This document shows, piece by piece, positions 50,030-60,736 of a stretch of DNA of 64,000 bases. The position numbers and the translations under genes were made by a program. The stretch is taken from positions 19,229,962 to 19,293,961 of the forward strand of contig NC_067208.1 in assembly GCF_026262505.1 (NCBI RefSeq), read 5' to 3'. How positions within the stretch are numbered: the stretch's first letter is position 1; every line of letters begins with the position of its first letter. The notes beneath the pieces are model-generated. The model did no database searches. It saw only the letters and a program-made list of their open reading frames with translations, and was not told where the DNA came from. Source of the DNA: Trichomonas vaginalis G3. Lineage: Eukaryota > Parabasalia > Trichomonadida > Trichomonadidae.

Positions 50030-50847
50030 TTTTTGAATTTTTTTTTAAAAATATCGAGAATTGGTTTGTAGGCTGTTAGTTGAGGGCTAATAAGAATAAT
50101 CGATGCATAATTAACGTGTAATTATGTGACGCTACAAATTGAGAACAAATAAATTTTGTAACAAATTACTATAAAATTGAAAAAGATATAAAAATGATTT
50201 AACACTTAAAATATGAACAAAAAATTAAATAGGCGGTTCAAATTTTACCCCCTGATATTTTTTTTTGCCATTTATATTTTGATAAAATTTATAGCGAAAA
50301 CTTGCTTTTGGATTATATTCACGAGTAAATTATCGAATGTAATTGCAAGGAAAATTATTTAAAGTGATATCTTATGATTATATTTACCATCTTTTAATTT
50401 TTTAATTTAAATCATGCCAATAAACAGTTAATATCAAAAGTGAAGCCAACAACAAACATGAATACGTTACACACCGTTTTTTGAGAACTCACAGCTGCAA
50501 GCATCCTTATTAACAATTTCGAATAAATCAAAAGAGTCTCATGTAAAAGACTATGTGAAATTTATCATACATAAAAGGGTCTTAAACGACATTTGGCCTC
50601 TTCATTTTCGATTAATTTAAATTAATCTGAAGTTAGAGTTTACCTGAGTTCATCACTTCTTCCAATGATAGAAAGCCCCCTTTGGTTTGCCTTAATTTCT
50701 GTTATTGATTCTTGTAGCTCTATATTTTTTTTTAATTTCTCGGAAATTGAAAAATTTGAGATGATACATTGAATTACGTAATTTCAAAAAGTTTCAATTA
50801 TTAAATTTGAAATAATAATAATTTGATAATCAAAGTTATAAAGTAAT

Positions 50848-51084
50848 ATGTATAAATCTAAAGGAGAATTTTATATATTTATATTAAGTGCTTACACAGA
50901 TATACTTCTTATCGTTCCCATTATTCTTTTGGCGAAAAATGATTTTTTGCATATTTTTGTTTTTCTTCTTCTTCTTCTCCTCGGATATAGAATCATTCTT
51001 TTTGTCATGAAGCCAGTTATGAATCCGAAAAATCAGAACAAAACATATTGTTCAAGGGTCATACGAAAGACAATTTTTCTCTGA
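50848..51084 (+). CDS. Possible small two-TM membrane protein, 78 residues
   Basis: An ATG-started frame has two hydrophobic segments (FYIFILSAYTDILLIVPIIL and FLHIFVFLLLLLLGYRIILF), then a basic tail. AT-rich DNA gives hydrophobic chance frames easily, so this may be spurious. No homologue is recognised. Confidence 0.25.
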   Translation: MYKSKGEFYIFILSAYTDILLIVPIILLAKNDFLHIFVFLLLLLLGYRIILFVMKPVMNPKNQNKTYCSRVIRKTIFL

Positions 51085-52980
51085 TGAAAATTTTAGCCGA
51101 GTCGATTTAAAACTTTTTTCAACTTAAGGATACCCTTACATTGCGTAGTTAGAAAGAGAATATGATATTGTCATGATTGCTAAAGTTTTAGGCTCCAGAA
51201 ATGAATATACATCAAACTGAAACAATTGATAAATTGAATGAACTTTTGAGAGGTTCTCAAATAAAAAAAATTATCTAATTTTTTACAATATTACTATTAT
51301 TTTATCCACATATGTATATATAGTAATTTGAGAAAACTTTTAGGAAAAAATAAGTTTAATAAAAATCTGAATTTTACTTGTTGTGGGATTGTTATTAATT
51401 GACACTCCAGACGTATTACTAATAGTTATGCGTATGCAATTAAAGTATTTCTGATGGACAAAATGTGAGATTTATATCAGATAATTCATTTCTACTATTA
51501 AGTTATTCATTTATGAGTTTGCACTTATTCGCACTAAATAAATAACTATTAAAAATTGTTTTAATTAATTGACACCATATAATAGAGTGAATTTTGTTTG
51601 ATCAAACAACAATAGATGATAGATATAAAGCCAAGAAACTTGCTATTAATATGCTCTACTTGCTATTTCAATGTAAGTATGATATTTTCTAAATGTTTCG
51701 TTCAGATAACTTAGATATATTAGTCAAAATTTGAAATTTTAATAGCACATATATTAAAAATAATTATTATTCATAAAAGATTAATGAAATAGTAAAAAAA
51801 ATCAATCAAATTATAAAAATACAACATTTAGAAGAATTCTTATTATCCTTCAAAAAGTCAGTATTTCTGCTGTAATTTTCTACAACATTGTAGTTATTGC
51901 ACTTTGTCTATGGATTTGTATATATGTTATATATAAATTATATATCTAAACTGCCCATAAGTGCAATTTTTATATAAATTGTTTATTTCTTTAACAATTT
52001 CATATGAAATATGCTTTTTTAAGCGTATCAAAGCTGTGTTCTTAATGTGCATGGATATATCAAGAAAAATGTCGAAAAAAAAATGTGAATTCACAAATTC
52101 ACTGAATTTTCACCGTTTTTTGAATTTTGCTACAGCACTAATATTAAATAATACTAAAATCTTCTGTCTTTGTAAAAGAATCTATTCTGACAAAAAGTGC
52201 TCGTTTAAATTTAATGATCATCTGTATGACTAAGTGGTAAAAAGTGTTTATGACCAAAAAAGGGTTACATGCTTAGTCTATTTTTCTGACAGGATACTCT
52301 AGATTTACATGATCTCTATTTCATATCTCCGTTTTTAGATTCTTCGACAGATTTTATGATAGAAAACCAAGATTAACAAATTTCCGGCATGTTAATGAAG
52401 AAATCTGCAGCTACCCTCAATATTATTTCAATAATCAGTATCGTTTCTCTTACAATTTATTTTTTTCTCAATAATTTAACAAGAAATAACAATACACACT
52501 TGGTTTTACGTATAAAAGCTAAGTGTCGAACTTAATCAACTTTACTTACTTAGCAAATGAATATTTTTGTGGTTGCGAGTTCTGAATGCTGAAGTTTTAG
52601 ATTTCTCTATAAATGATATCATTGCACTTACAATGTTGTTCCAGCCTATCGCATAAATCATAGAAAATCCAAAAAAAAAAATAATATAAAGAAAATTCAT
52701 GTCATGAAGTTCAAAAAATACCGTGTAACATTAAAATTTGTTATGCATAATACATTTTAGCTATTATTGATTTTTTTTAATTTTCGAGAAATTGAATAGT
52801 GAGTCCGATAGAGAAATTTTTAAAAATCCTAGTGCCTCATAGAAGTAATTTCCCTCGTCTCCCATACTTCCAAATGTATGCATATGACATAAACTTTTAT
52901 GCATTACACAAATGGCCAATAATATCTATAGAGTAAAAAATTAGAAATTTAATTTTTTTATATGATAGTTATATTTCAGA

Positions 52981-53217
52981 TTTGCGAGCGTAACTTTTTT
53001 CTCCATGGCATACTTGTTTTAAGAGCAAATGATCAAAATCGTCCTTCAATTATTGAAGGAGCTGATATCTTTTGAAAATTGAATTGAAAGGGTATTCAAT
53101 TTTTCAAATTTCCTCTCAATTTTGGAAACATATCAACTCTATGAATTAACAATTATGTGCCTTCACAGTTTATCAGTCATATAAGGTGCTTATAAAGAAA
53201 AAAGTTACGCTCGCAAA
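52981..53217. mobile_element. Small element with perfect 20-bp inverted ends
   Basis: TTTGCGAGCGTAACTTTTTT at 52981-53000 is the exact reverse complement of 53198-53217. The 237-bp unit has no ORF and looks like a non-autonomous (MITE-like) element. No target-site duplication was confirmed. Confidence 0.5.
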
Positions 53218-53476
53218 ATATGTTTTTATATAGATTTCACATAAAATAATTATGTAATTTCTAAAAAGAATATTTTTGTTCTTGAATATTAAAGTGTATT
53301 GTAGTTTAAAAAGTTTTAAATATGTTGCTAAAATTTCAGGTTTATAGCTCATGTCTAGCATGACTTCTTCGTATGCGCAAAAAATCTGACACGTAAGGGT
53401 ATCCTTAAAATATAAAAATATTAAGTTTGGTAATATTGTATGTAATACATTCTGAAAAAAATAGTGATAATTTTGC

Positions 53477-53544
53477 AAATTACCACAGACTATTTCAGAG
53501 GATTGAGTGGCAACTCAATCCTCTGAAATAGTCTGTGGTAATTT
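53477..53544. repeat. Perfect 32-bp stem-loop with 4-base loop
   Basis: Arms 53477-53508 and 53513-53544 are exact reverse complements around the loop GGCA. The stem begins AAATTACCACAGACTATTTC. The size (68 nt) is that of a small-RNA precursor, but perfect pairing also fits a replication foldback or an assembly artefact. Confidence 0.85.
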
Positions 53545-54072
53545 TTAGTCTCTACACTATTTCAATATAAGCTCCATTTTTAAACAGTTTTTAAAAATCG
53601 AGCATTGAAAAGTGTGATGAGACTTGAAGTTATCGCTTTTTTTAATCATTTTATTCAATTTACAACTGTAAAATAGAATATCCAAATTTAATATTGAAAC
53701 ATGTATTATTAAATTGTAACGATAATTACTTTTCAGATACTTTTTGAATTGAATTGAATTGTTTCGGCTTTAATTATTGAAAAATATAAACATATATATT
53801 TTCATCTTTTCATCCTACTGTTGACTATAATGCGAAGTATTTTTTTTGAAAAAGTTTTCAAAAATCTTTATCACAAATTTTGATCAACTTTCTATCGAAA
53901 ATTTAAATTCTTTTATAAATCATTTTCTATATGATAATATTAAATTTTATAAACATCACAATTTTGCGATCTGGATTCATTTATACTAAGGATAATGTAA
54001 TTATCAAAATTTTATAAAATTCGAATGGTTCTGATTTGAAGAAATAATTGAAAAGTATATTTAAATTTGACA

Positions 54073-55257
54073 ATGAGGAAGCATCCAGCTCTAAGTTCAT
54101 TACGACAGTTCAGAGGTCCATTAAAGAAACTTATTAAAAATTCTCACTCACAATCTAATGGATTATCACGCCCTTTTGGTCTAATTCCAAGTCAACCCAG
54201 CACATCGATTTTACTAAAACCGTTGGAGAGTTTTGAAGACAAAACTGTTGAACCAGTCGTTTATCAAGTTGATATTCTTTCGAATTGGGGGGATCCAGAA
54301 AAAATTGCTTGCTCAGCAATTTGGTTTTTAGATGAACAAAGACATCTGATTAAGCCAATGAAAATATCTTCAATACCATTTTCTAATCAAGAAGTTTTAA
54401 GTAAGCTATCTGGAGTTTCGCTCGTGAAGGGAGAAGAAAATATGATTTGGCATTCAAAATGGCCACCTGAAGATGCCAATACAATAACTTTAGTTTTCTT
54501 TTTACCAAGTAATCAGAAACCCGAGTACACAAGGATATGGAATACGACTTCACTTGGTGATGCTTCAGTCAAGAAAGTTCGAGTTCTTTGTGGGGAAGAA
54601 GAACTGTTTATAGGTGAAATACCTAGGTGTTATGGAACAGATGTTCATTTGTGCAATAATTTCATTAAACCGGCAAAAACTACATTTTCTATTCAAGATA
54701 TTTTAGGTATAAAGCAATCCCCAGCAATTCTAAAAGACAAATATGGCATAATTCCGCTTAAACCCATTAAGCAAGTTGAAATTTCAATTTTGGCTAATTA
54801 TGGCGGACAACAATATTTTGGCTTAAATGCATTAGACTTTTATGACGAAAATTATGAAATAATTCCATGGTCAGAAATCGATGACATTAAAATTAAAAAT
54901 TGTGCAAACTTTACAGATCCAAAGAAGTTATTTAAAGACATCAAAGAAACTTGCGATGATAATGATATGTTTGCCGCTGAATTTGATAAAGAAAAGAAGA
55001 CAATTCCAAAAATTTCCATTCTTTTCAAAACCCCAGTTTTTGTTTCTCAGATTGTTTTTTGGAACTATAATGGTTGCGCTCGTGGTACCATCATTGGAGC
55101 AAAATATGTTAGAATAAGTATGCACAACGTATCTAAATGGAGCGGAAAAATTAAAAAAGGACTCTCAGTTAAAGAAAACGTTGGAGCAACAGCAACAGCT
55201 ATATGGCTTATTGACATTGATGAGCTTTATAAGAAAGAATATAAATTGAATCATTGA
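54073..55257 (+). CDS. KATNIP (DUF4457)-like protein, probably flagellar
   Basis: The protein (394 residues from the ATG at 54073; the frame extends six bases up to a TTG) contains two copies of the domain found in katanin-interacting protein KATNIP/KIAA0556. Copy 1 has VDILSNWGDPEKIACSAIWF and ends TRIWNTTS...GEIPRCYG. Copy 2 has ISILANYGGQQYFGLNALDF and ends IVFWNYNG. In animals KATNIP sits at ciliary bases and binds microtubule-severing katanin, so a role at trichomonad basal bodies is reasonable. It is much shorter than animal KATNIP (about 1600 residues), retaining only the repeat domains. It is convergent with the downstream kinase. Confidence 0.6.
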   Translation: MRKHPALSSLRQFRGPLKKLIKNSHSQSNGLSRPFGLIPSQPSTSILLKPLESFEDKTVEPVVYQVDILSNWGDPEKIACSAIWFLDEQRHLIKPMKISSIPFSNQEVLSKLSGVSLVKGEENMIWHSKWPPEDANTITLVFFLPSNQKPEYTRIWNTTSLGDASVKKVRVLCGEEELFIGEIPRCYGTDVHLCNNFIKPAKTTFSIQDILGIKQSPAILKDKYGIIPLKPIKQVEISILANYGGQQYFGLNALDFYDENYEIIPWSEIDDIKIKNCANFTDPKKLFKDIKETCDDNDMFAAEFDKEKKTIPKISILFKTPVFVSQIVFWNYNGCARGTIIGAKYVRISMHNVSKWSGKIKKGLSVKENVGATATAIWLIDIDELYKKEYKLNH

Positions 55258-55444
55258 TTTAAATCAGAATTACATCAACACAGTAATATATGTTCTATAT
55301 ATACCATGTTATTGGATTAGTAAATAAAAATGTTATTGTTTTTTTTTTTTTTGCGATATATGAAAAAACACTGTAAAACACAAATGGATAAAATACAATT
55401 TAATACAAACACAAACAAATTTCTATATATTAATAAAGAATATA

Positions 55445-56581
55445 TCAATTATTATTTTTCATAAAAGCCTTTTTTTTCTTGATAGTATAGCATGGAATTT
55501 GTGAAGGGATTCTCGAAACAAGGGGTATTTCTCTTGGTAGTTTATATTGCGCAGCTCTAAATTGGTAAATTTGTTTCAAAATGCTTTGAAGTTTTTTAAT
55601 CCGATAGTATAAAACATCTTCAGTATCCGAACGAGCTAAAATATGTTCTATTATTTTGCGTTTTTCAAACCCAATTGCTATAATTTCTTTCATGATTGAG
55701 TTATCAATTTCATTAACAGTAGTTGGAAGTCTTTTCAGGCTTTGCAAAACAGTAGAATCGTATGATAGTAGGGATGCATATGGACTGTCAGCAATCCAAG
55801 GATCATTTACAAATTCTTGAATTTTAATTCTTTCACTAGGATTTTTTGTAAGAATTCTGCTAATTAAAGCTTTTGCTTTTGGAGAGAGATTTGAGGATTC
55901 TGATAAGTCAAGTGGTTTAGTTTGGATTTCATGCACAATTTCTTCTGCATCTTCTAATTCACCTCCGAAAGGAAGGCAACCTTCAAGCATTGCGTAGAGA
56001 ACTATGCCTGCACTCCATATATCAGAAGCTCCAGTTGAATCAATAACTTTATCAAATACTTCAGGAGCTGTATATTGAATTGTACCTGCAAAACCAGGAT
56101 TTACTGAGCCAAGAGTACAACAGAGACCAAAATCAATTAAAATCGCATTATTTTGACTATCTATTAAAATATTTTCGAGTTTGATATCACTGTGAAGTAG
56201 ATGGCATTGCGTATGAAGATATTGTAAGGAACTAATAAGCTGTATAAAAAACTTTTTTGCTTGCCCTTCAGTAAGAGGTCCTCGGTTGTTAATATATTGC
56301 AAAAGTGATTGCTCACCTCCATATTCTAAAATAACGAAAGATTTTGTTTCAGATGTGGAGCTGCCGTAAAAGTGTAAAATTAGTGGGTAGTCGATATTTT
56401 TATGAAATTTTATTTCATTTTGTAAAGATTCAAAATCTTCTGGATATTCAGGATCTATTTCGATCTTTTTTAAAGCAATAGTGGTCTGAGTCTTTTTGTA
56501 TGTAGCTTTATAAACAGTAGACGAACCTCCTTGCTTTCCATCTTTTAAATTGTCAAAGAGATCGAAGAAAGATTCACTCAT
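55445..56581 (-). CDS. CAMK/SNF1-like Ser/Thr protein kinase
   Basis: The kinase domain fills residues about 10-270: glycine loop DGKQGGSSTVYKA, ATP lysine K38 in IALKKI, catalytic loop LLHSDIKLENIL, metal-binding IDFGLC, APE motif YTAPEVFD, and DIWSAGIVLYAMLEGCLPF. The catalytic aspartate is kept, but the usual HRD arginine is serine (HSD), so activation-loop coupling may be altered. The helix LPFGG/NPSER layout is CAMK or SNF1-like. A short UBA-like segment (MKEIIAIGFEKRKIIEHIL) follows the kinase, as in AMPK-related kinases. The C-terminus is basic. It is probably active. Confidence 0.85.
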   Translation of the reverse strand: MSESFFDLFDNLKDGKQGGSSTVYKATYKKTQTTIALKKIEIDPEYPEDFESLQNEIKFHKNIDYPLILHFYGSSTSETKSFVILEYGGEQSLLQYINNRGPLTEGQAKKFFIQLISSLQYLHTQCHLLHSDIKLENILIDSQNNAILIDFGLCCTLGSVNPGFAGTIQYTAPEVFDKVIDSTGASDIWSAGIVLYAMLEGCLPFGGELEDAEEIVHEIQTKPLDLSESSNLSPKAKALISRILTKNPSERIKIQEFVNDPWIADSPYASLLSYDSTVLQSLKRLPTTVNEIDNSIMKEIIAIGFEKRKIIEHILARSDTEDVLYYRIKKLQSILKQIYQFRAAQYKLPREIPLVSRIPSQIPCYTIKKKKAFMKNNN

Positions 56582-56925
56582 TTTATTTTTATAAATTTCA
56601 TTGTAATTTCAAACACACATAAATAGATACTTGGGTAGAATTAATTTGATTTTAGTATTCAAATTGATGATTTCTATTGAAGCATTTTTTGAATCTAATT
56701 TGGACAAATTATTTCGCAAATTGATGGTTCCAATCTTATATTCAAGATAGACTTTGTATACTAACACACAATAATATAAATTCTTTCCATTTTTTTTTTG
56801 AATATCGATTGAATTAAGCCATATTTCCTGTATTATCTCAAAATCAGATACATTTGAAAATAAAATAGCATATCGAAAGAAATATCTTCTATAAATATTT
56901 AAAAATTAAAAAACATATAAATACA
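56582..56925. other. Non-coding gap
   Basis: About 340 bp of AT-rich DNA between two minus-strand genes; nothing recognised. Confidence 0.5.
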
Positions 56926-57636
56926 TTACAAGATTAACAATAATATGGATCCTACAATAACAAAAACTGCCATCATATAATTTAAAATTCTTCCAGCAAG
57001 CTTTGGTCGGCTTTTTTTCAACAAAAAATATAAGGGAATTCCTAAAATTGGGATAATTGTTACAAGAGCATAATAACCAAGATCATGAGGCCACATTTTT
57101 GAGTCATCGTGATGTTGTATTCTAAAACGAGGAGTCATCATTCTTCTCAAAAATCCCCGATGATTATTTCTCATTCTTCTATTCTCTCTATACTGCATTA
57201 CAGCTATATCAACGTTAATTTCTGGTGGGAGAGGATGCCTAAGGGCTACATACTCTCCATTTTCAAGTTGATACATAAATATAGGATTTTCGACTTGATC
57301 TGGCGATGGCATACTAGGAAATGGACTAATTCCTTGATAATTACTATTTGGTGGATCAATTTTAGGCGAAATTTCATCTAATTTTAGATTTTCGTCATAT
57401 GGATTAATATCATCTCTTTGCTCATATTGTTGATTATGCAAAGAGTAGAAAAAATTATCGAAAATTCCAATATCTCTATTATTTACCTCAGATAACGGTG
57501 TTCGTGAATCAATCAGATCATGATCTAAACTTTCAACGATTTCATCCGATGTTGGGTTTAAGAATATCCTAATTGCATTGATATCGCTTTCAATATCTGC
57601 GAATTTGCGGATTTCCGGCAAAACGTTTGGGCACAT
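56926..57636 (-). CDS. Hypothetical protein with two C-terminal membrane segments
   Basis: The 236-residue protein has a long polar, Asp/Asn/Pro-rich N-terminal part (residues 1-175) and an arginine-rich stretch (RENRRMRNNHRGFLRRMM). Two hydrophobic segments follow: YYALVTIIPILGIPLYFLL and ILNYMMAVFVIVGSILLLIL, the latter at the very C-terminus. The basic loop KKSRPK lies between them. This suggests a hairpin-anchored endomembrane protein with a cytosolic N-terminus. No family was recognised. The ATG at 57634-57636 is first in frame. Confidence 0.6.
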   Translation of the reverse strand: MCPNVLPEIRKFADIESDINAIRIFLNPTSDEIVESLDHDLIDSRTPLSEVNNRDIGIFDNFFYSLHNQQYEQRDDINPYDENLKLDEISPKIDPPNSNYQGISPFPSMPSPDQVENPIFMYQLENGEYVALRHPLPPEINVDIAVMQYRENRRMRNNHRGFLRRMMTPRFRIQHHDDSKMWPHDLGYYALVTIIPILGIPLYFLLKKSRPKLAGRILNYMMAVFVIVGSILLLIL

Positions 57637-59757
57637 TTTCCAAGGGAAAAATTGAAGACGAAAAAGTTCAGAAAAATTGAGATAAACCCTCTTTCATTGT
57701 GATAAAATTATACGAACAAATAAAATTTTATTACTATTTTGACTAGAAATTTAACTGTGATATTTTGATAATACATTTTCCTAATGATGTCAAAAATAAT
57801 TGATTTGCCCAACTGAAATAAATTCAAAACATTAACATTTGAGCAAATTATTTGAGTAATAAATTAATTGAATTACTCTCATTTTTTGATAATATTTATG
57901 GCCGAAAATTCAAATAATAACGATGACGATAAATTTGATTGAGTTCATATTGTTATAGCCTCGATAATGCAATTTTAGGTTAAGCTTTATCTTAGCCAAA
58001 CTTGATTATATAAATAAACCTCAAAATATCAAGCTTCAATGTAAATTCTTTTTTGAGTTCTATTCTTTAGACCCCTAATTAGCATTAATAGAATATCATA
58101 TCTTCAACAAATTTATATTGCCATCTCATGTTTAAGAGTATAGTAAACTCAAAATTCTAGAGTTTTGAGAGTGCCAATAAACTCTATAGGCCTATATATA
58201 TCTATATTTTAAAGGAGAGGTTACGCCATAATATTTGATATTATAAATTATTAATTCAAAATAAAAGTAGAAAATGAAACTAATTTTATTCTAACCTATA
58301 TAAATATATCAATAATCTAAAATGATTATAGTCTGAACTATATTTTACCAGATTATCAAATATAAGAGAAATGAAATAAGGCATAAAAATATCATAGCAT
58401 AATTATTGGATAAATGCATTAATAAATTATTTATATCATAATGAGAAAAAATCAAAATAAGAAAATGAGCATAATAATACCCAGATTTTCCTTACTTTTA
58501 CCACTCCCCATGTAATTTCTGGGGAAAACGATAATTCATTTTTTTTATGGATGAATAGATCGTTTTCCTAGAAAGGACCTCATATCTCTGGCTAAAAAGA
58601 GTGTCAGATCCTAAATAGATTATTGATCTAGTGTACAAATCCAATAAAAAGCCTATTTTTTTGGCTTTTTTGGTGCTCATTTTTTCGAAGATCTACATGA
58701 ATATGGGGAAACCATCGGATTTTTTTGGTTAACCCACATCTTCATGTAGTCTGGACTATCTTTCCTCGAAGGACCTCTTTACGGGTGTAAAAACTCATAA
58801 AGTTCTCAAAAGATTCATTCTCGATCTCCATGCTGAAAGAATTTACAATAAAAAAGAGATCTACGCATCAAACTACAGCCATAAATGAACTGAACCCCTA
58901 AAGCTCAGCTCTTAGTTTATCAAAAACGTCGAAATCCTTCTCATTGCAATCAAATTTTCTCAATAACTCATAAGAAAAATCGAATTTTGATTAAGCCGAT
59001 GTTATAGGTATCACAAATACTACAAACTTGAGCAATATCGAAATTGCCAGCAAAAGTTTGAAATTGCATTGCTCATATTTGTTTTGTAAACTAAAAATCT
59101 GCTTATATTATTCATTAATTTTTTATATATTATTCATATACTTTAATAAAAACAATACTATTTCACCTTAAAAATGAATTTCATAAGTCAATATTATTTT
59201 TTTGAAAATGTATCAATTTTCGATTAAAACAACATGAGAATAAAATTTACGCAAAATTATTTTAAAAAATGGTTTTAAAAATTTACAATTGATTAAGAAT
59301 AAGATTGCAAGAAGTTTTGAAGTTTAATTTTAAGAAAAAAAATTCGGATATTATTCATGGATCTAAGTAATCTGATATTTGAGTATCGGCACTATGCATA
59401 AAACATATATTTATAGTTTTTTTGGAGTTTTATGATTTTAAATATATTCAAATTTGGCAATCCAATAGATTTTTAAAAAATAGGTAAATAAAAATAGATT
59501 ACATATGCAGCAGATTTAGAACATGAAACAAATCTTATAGTGACCCAAAAAAAAATTCATGATCCAAAAAAGAAAAAATTGGCTAAATGGGAATAAAACC
59601 TTGGCATAATGAATCATTATGTCGGATGTTTCCACTACACTACACCGGCAGTTCGAAAAATACCCTTGGTGGTTCTATTTAATAGCTACTCCCAACAATA
59701 GGAAAAATCTGGGTAATTTAATTAAAAACAAAAACAATAAATAAAATGTAATTTTCG
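57637..59757. other. Non-coding gap with decayed repeat structures
   Basis: No gene is supported. It includes an inverted pair near 58478 and 59715, a hairpin at 58691-58758 and a palindrome CATAATGA-A-TCATTATG at about 59606-59622. The rest is plain AT-rich DNA. Confidence 0.5.
58478..59715. mobile_element. Possible decayed element with short inverted ends
   Basis: TACCCAGATTTTCCT (58478-58492) and AGGAAAAATCTGGGTA (59700-59715) are inverted copies differing by one base. Inside are a hairpin with arms CTACATGAATATGGG and CCCACATCTTCATGTAG (58691-58758) and two AAGGACCTC direct repeats. No transposase is present. The ends are short, so chance is possible. Confidence 0.3.
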
Positions 59758-60032
59758 TTAATCAAAGTCATCAATGTCTTCGTCTTCTGATTCCCATTCG
59801 GACTTGAAAACTTGATATTCTCCTCCTGGTACACTCTGAATGGATTTTTTGTATTTGTTTTGTTTTTTAGAACCTTTTGTAACAGTTTTTTGTTTCAATA
59901 TCATTTTGGAGTAACAATTCTCTTCAAATGATTTGACACAATCTTCTGGAAGTGGGGGAAGATGTAATGCTTTTTGTATATCTCCGAGAAAATGCTCTGG
60001 ATCATTCCATTCTAAGATTGCAACGTTAACTC
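59758..60032 (-). pseudogene. 3' end of a resident gene cut by the Polinton insertion
   Basis: A minus-strand frame ends at a TAA (59758-59760) and reads as protein: AILEWNDPEHFLGD, LHLPPLPEDCVKSFEENCYS, GGEYQVFKSEWESEDEDIDD. It has no start codon. It runs open up to the point where the Polinton end begins (about 60033), where a stop follows at once. The acidic C-terminus and balanced composition argue for a genuine host gene whose upstream part lies beyond the insertion, outside this window. The family was not recognised. Confidence 0.6.
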
Positions 60033-60253
60033 AGTTAGTATGGTTATCTTGGGTACGGCGGCACTGCGTTCCACCTTACTCAATATAACCTTAAATATTT
60101 ACAAAACCAGTAACGTATATTTTACAACACGAACGCAAAAACTAACTTAACCTTAAATATTTACAAAGCCGCCAACCACTTCACTAACGAACTCACTAAT
60201 GTAAAAAATAAACGTTCTCACTATCGTTCTCACTAACGACTTCACTAATGTTC
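60033..60253. repeat. Terminal non-coding repeats of the Polinton
   Basis: CCTTAAATATTTACAAA occurs twice (near 60091 and 60153), and GTTCTCACTAACG-like units repeat between about 60185 and 60250. This is the expected place for the terminal inverted repeat. Confidence 0.55.
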
Positions 60254-60538
60254 TCATAAATTTTCCTCAATATCTTCATCATCAGTGTTAACCCTATTGT
60301 AGTCATACTTGAAGCCATAAACTTTCTCTAACTTCTTAACGTACAATTTACATAACTTACCTTCGTCATCGTATGGTTTAATGATATAACTATTTCTATC
60401 TTTATACACAGTCAATGAAAAGTCAACTGGTCTCGGATGTATTTGAAAGAACATGTTATGCTCAGGAAGGAAGAATAAATGTTTAAATGTATGTTTGTTA
60501 TATGTTTTGATTTGTATGAGTTGCTTTTGTTCTGTCAT
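60254..60538 (-). CDS. Polinton small protein, 94 residues
   Basis: A compact frame with an ATG, moderately basic, ending in an acidic tail (DDEDIEENL). Composition is protein-like (FFQIHPRPVDFSLTVYKD). Function unknown. It is the first gene from the left end of the element. Confidence 0.5.
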   Translation of the reverse strand: MTEQKQLIQIKTYNKHTFKHLFFLPEHNMFFQIHPRPVDFSLTVYKDRNSYIIKPYDDEGKLCKLYVKKLEKVYGFKYDYNRVNTDDEDIEENL

Positions 60539-60650
60539 TTACATCCAAATAAAATAAAAAATAAAATAAAAAAAAATAAACTTAAAAATTAATGATCTCA
60601 CCACCCTCACACGTATGAAAACATAGCACAAAAATAAATTTAGGTGAAGC

Positions 60651-60720
60651 GGTGAGATCTCACCTCTTTTTTCACCTGTTTTTTCACCCTAGCCGCAAAG
60701 CGGCTCTGACCCTTTGGGTC
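60651..60720. repeat. Palindrome and two hairpins between Polinton genes
   Basis: GGTGAGATCTCACC (60651-60664) is a perfect 14-base palindrome. AGCCGC-AAA-GCGGCT (60691-60705) and GACCC-TTT-GGGTC (60708-60720) are perfect hairpins just past the stop of the next gene. They may mark transcript ends or protein binding sites. Confidence 0.6.
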
Positions 60721-60736
60721 TGTTGAATTCATTGCT

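Larger units (their letters stand above)
50030..54072. other. Gene-poor region with foldback elements
   Basis: Four kilobases of AT-rich DNA. It contains a possible small membrane ORF (50848-51084), a 20-bp terminal-inverted-repeat element (52981-53217), a 16-bp inverted pair (51124-51139 with 53393-53408) and a perfect 32-bp hairpin (53477-53544). No other gene is supported. Confidence 0.6.

Noticed and set aside
51961-52233. 90-codon plus-strand frame
   Set aside because: It starts with GTG and its composition is that of random AT-rich sequence.
58498-58680. 60-codon minus-strand frame
   Set aside because: It lies in a stretch with several short repeats and hairpins and shows no protein-like conservation pattern.
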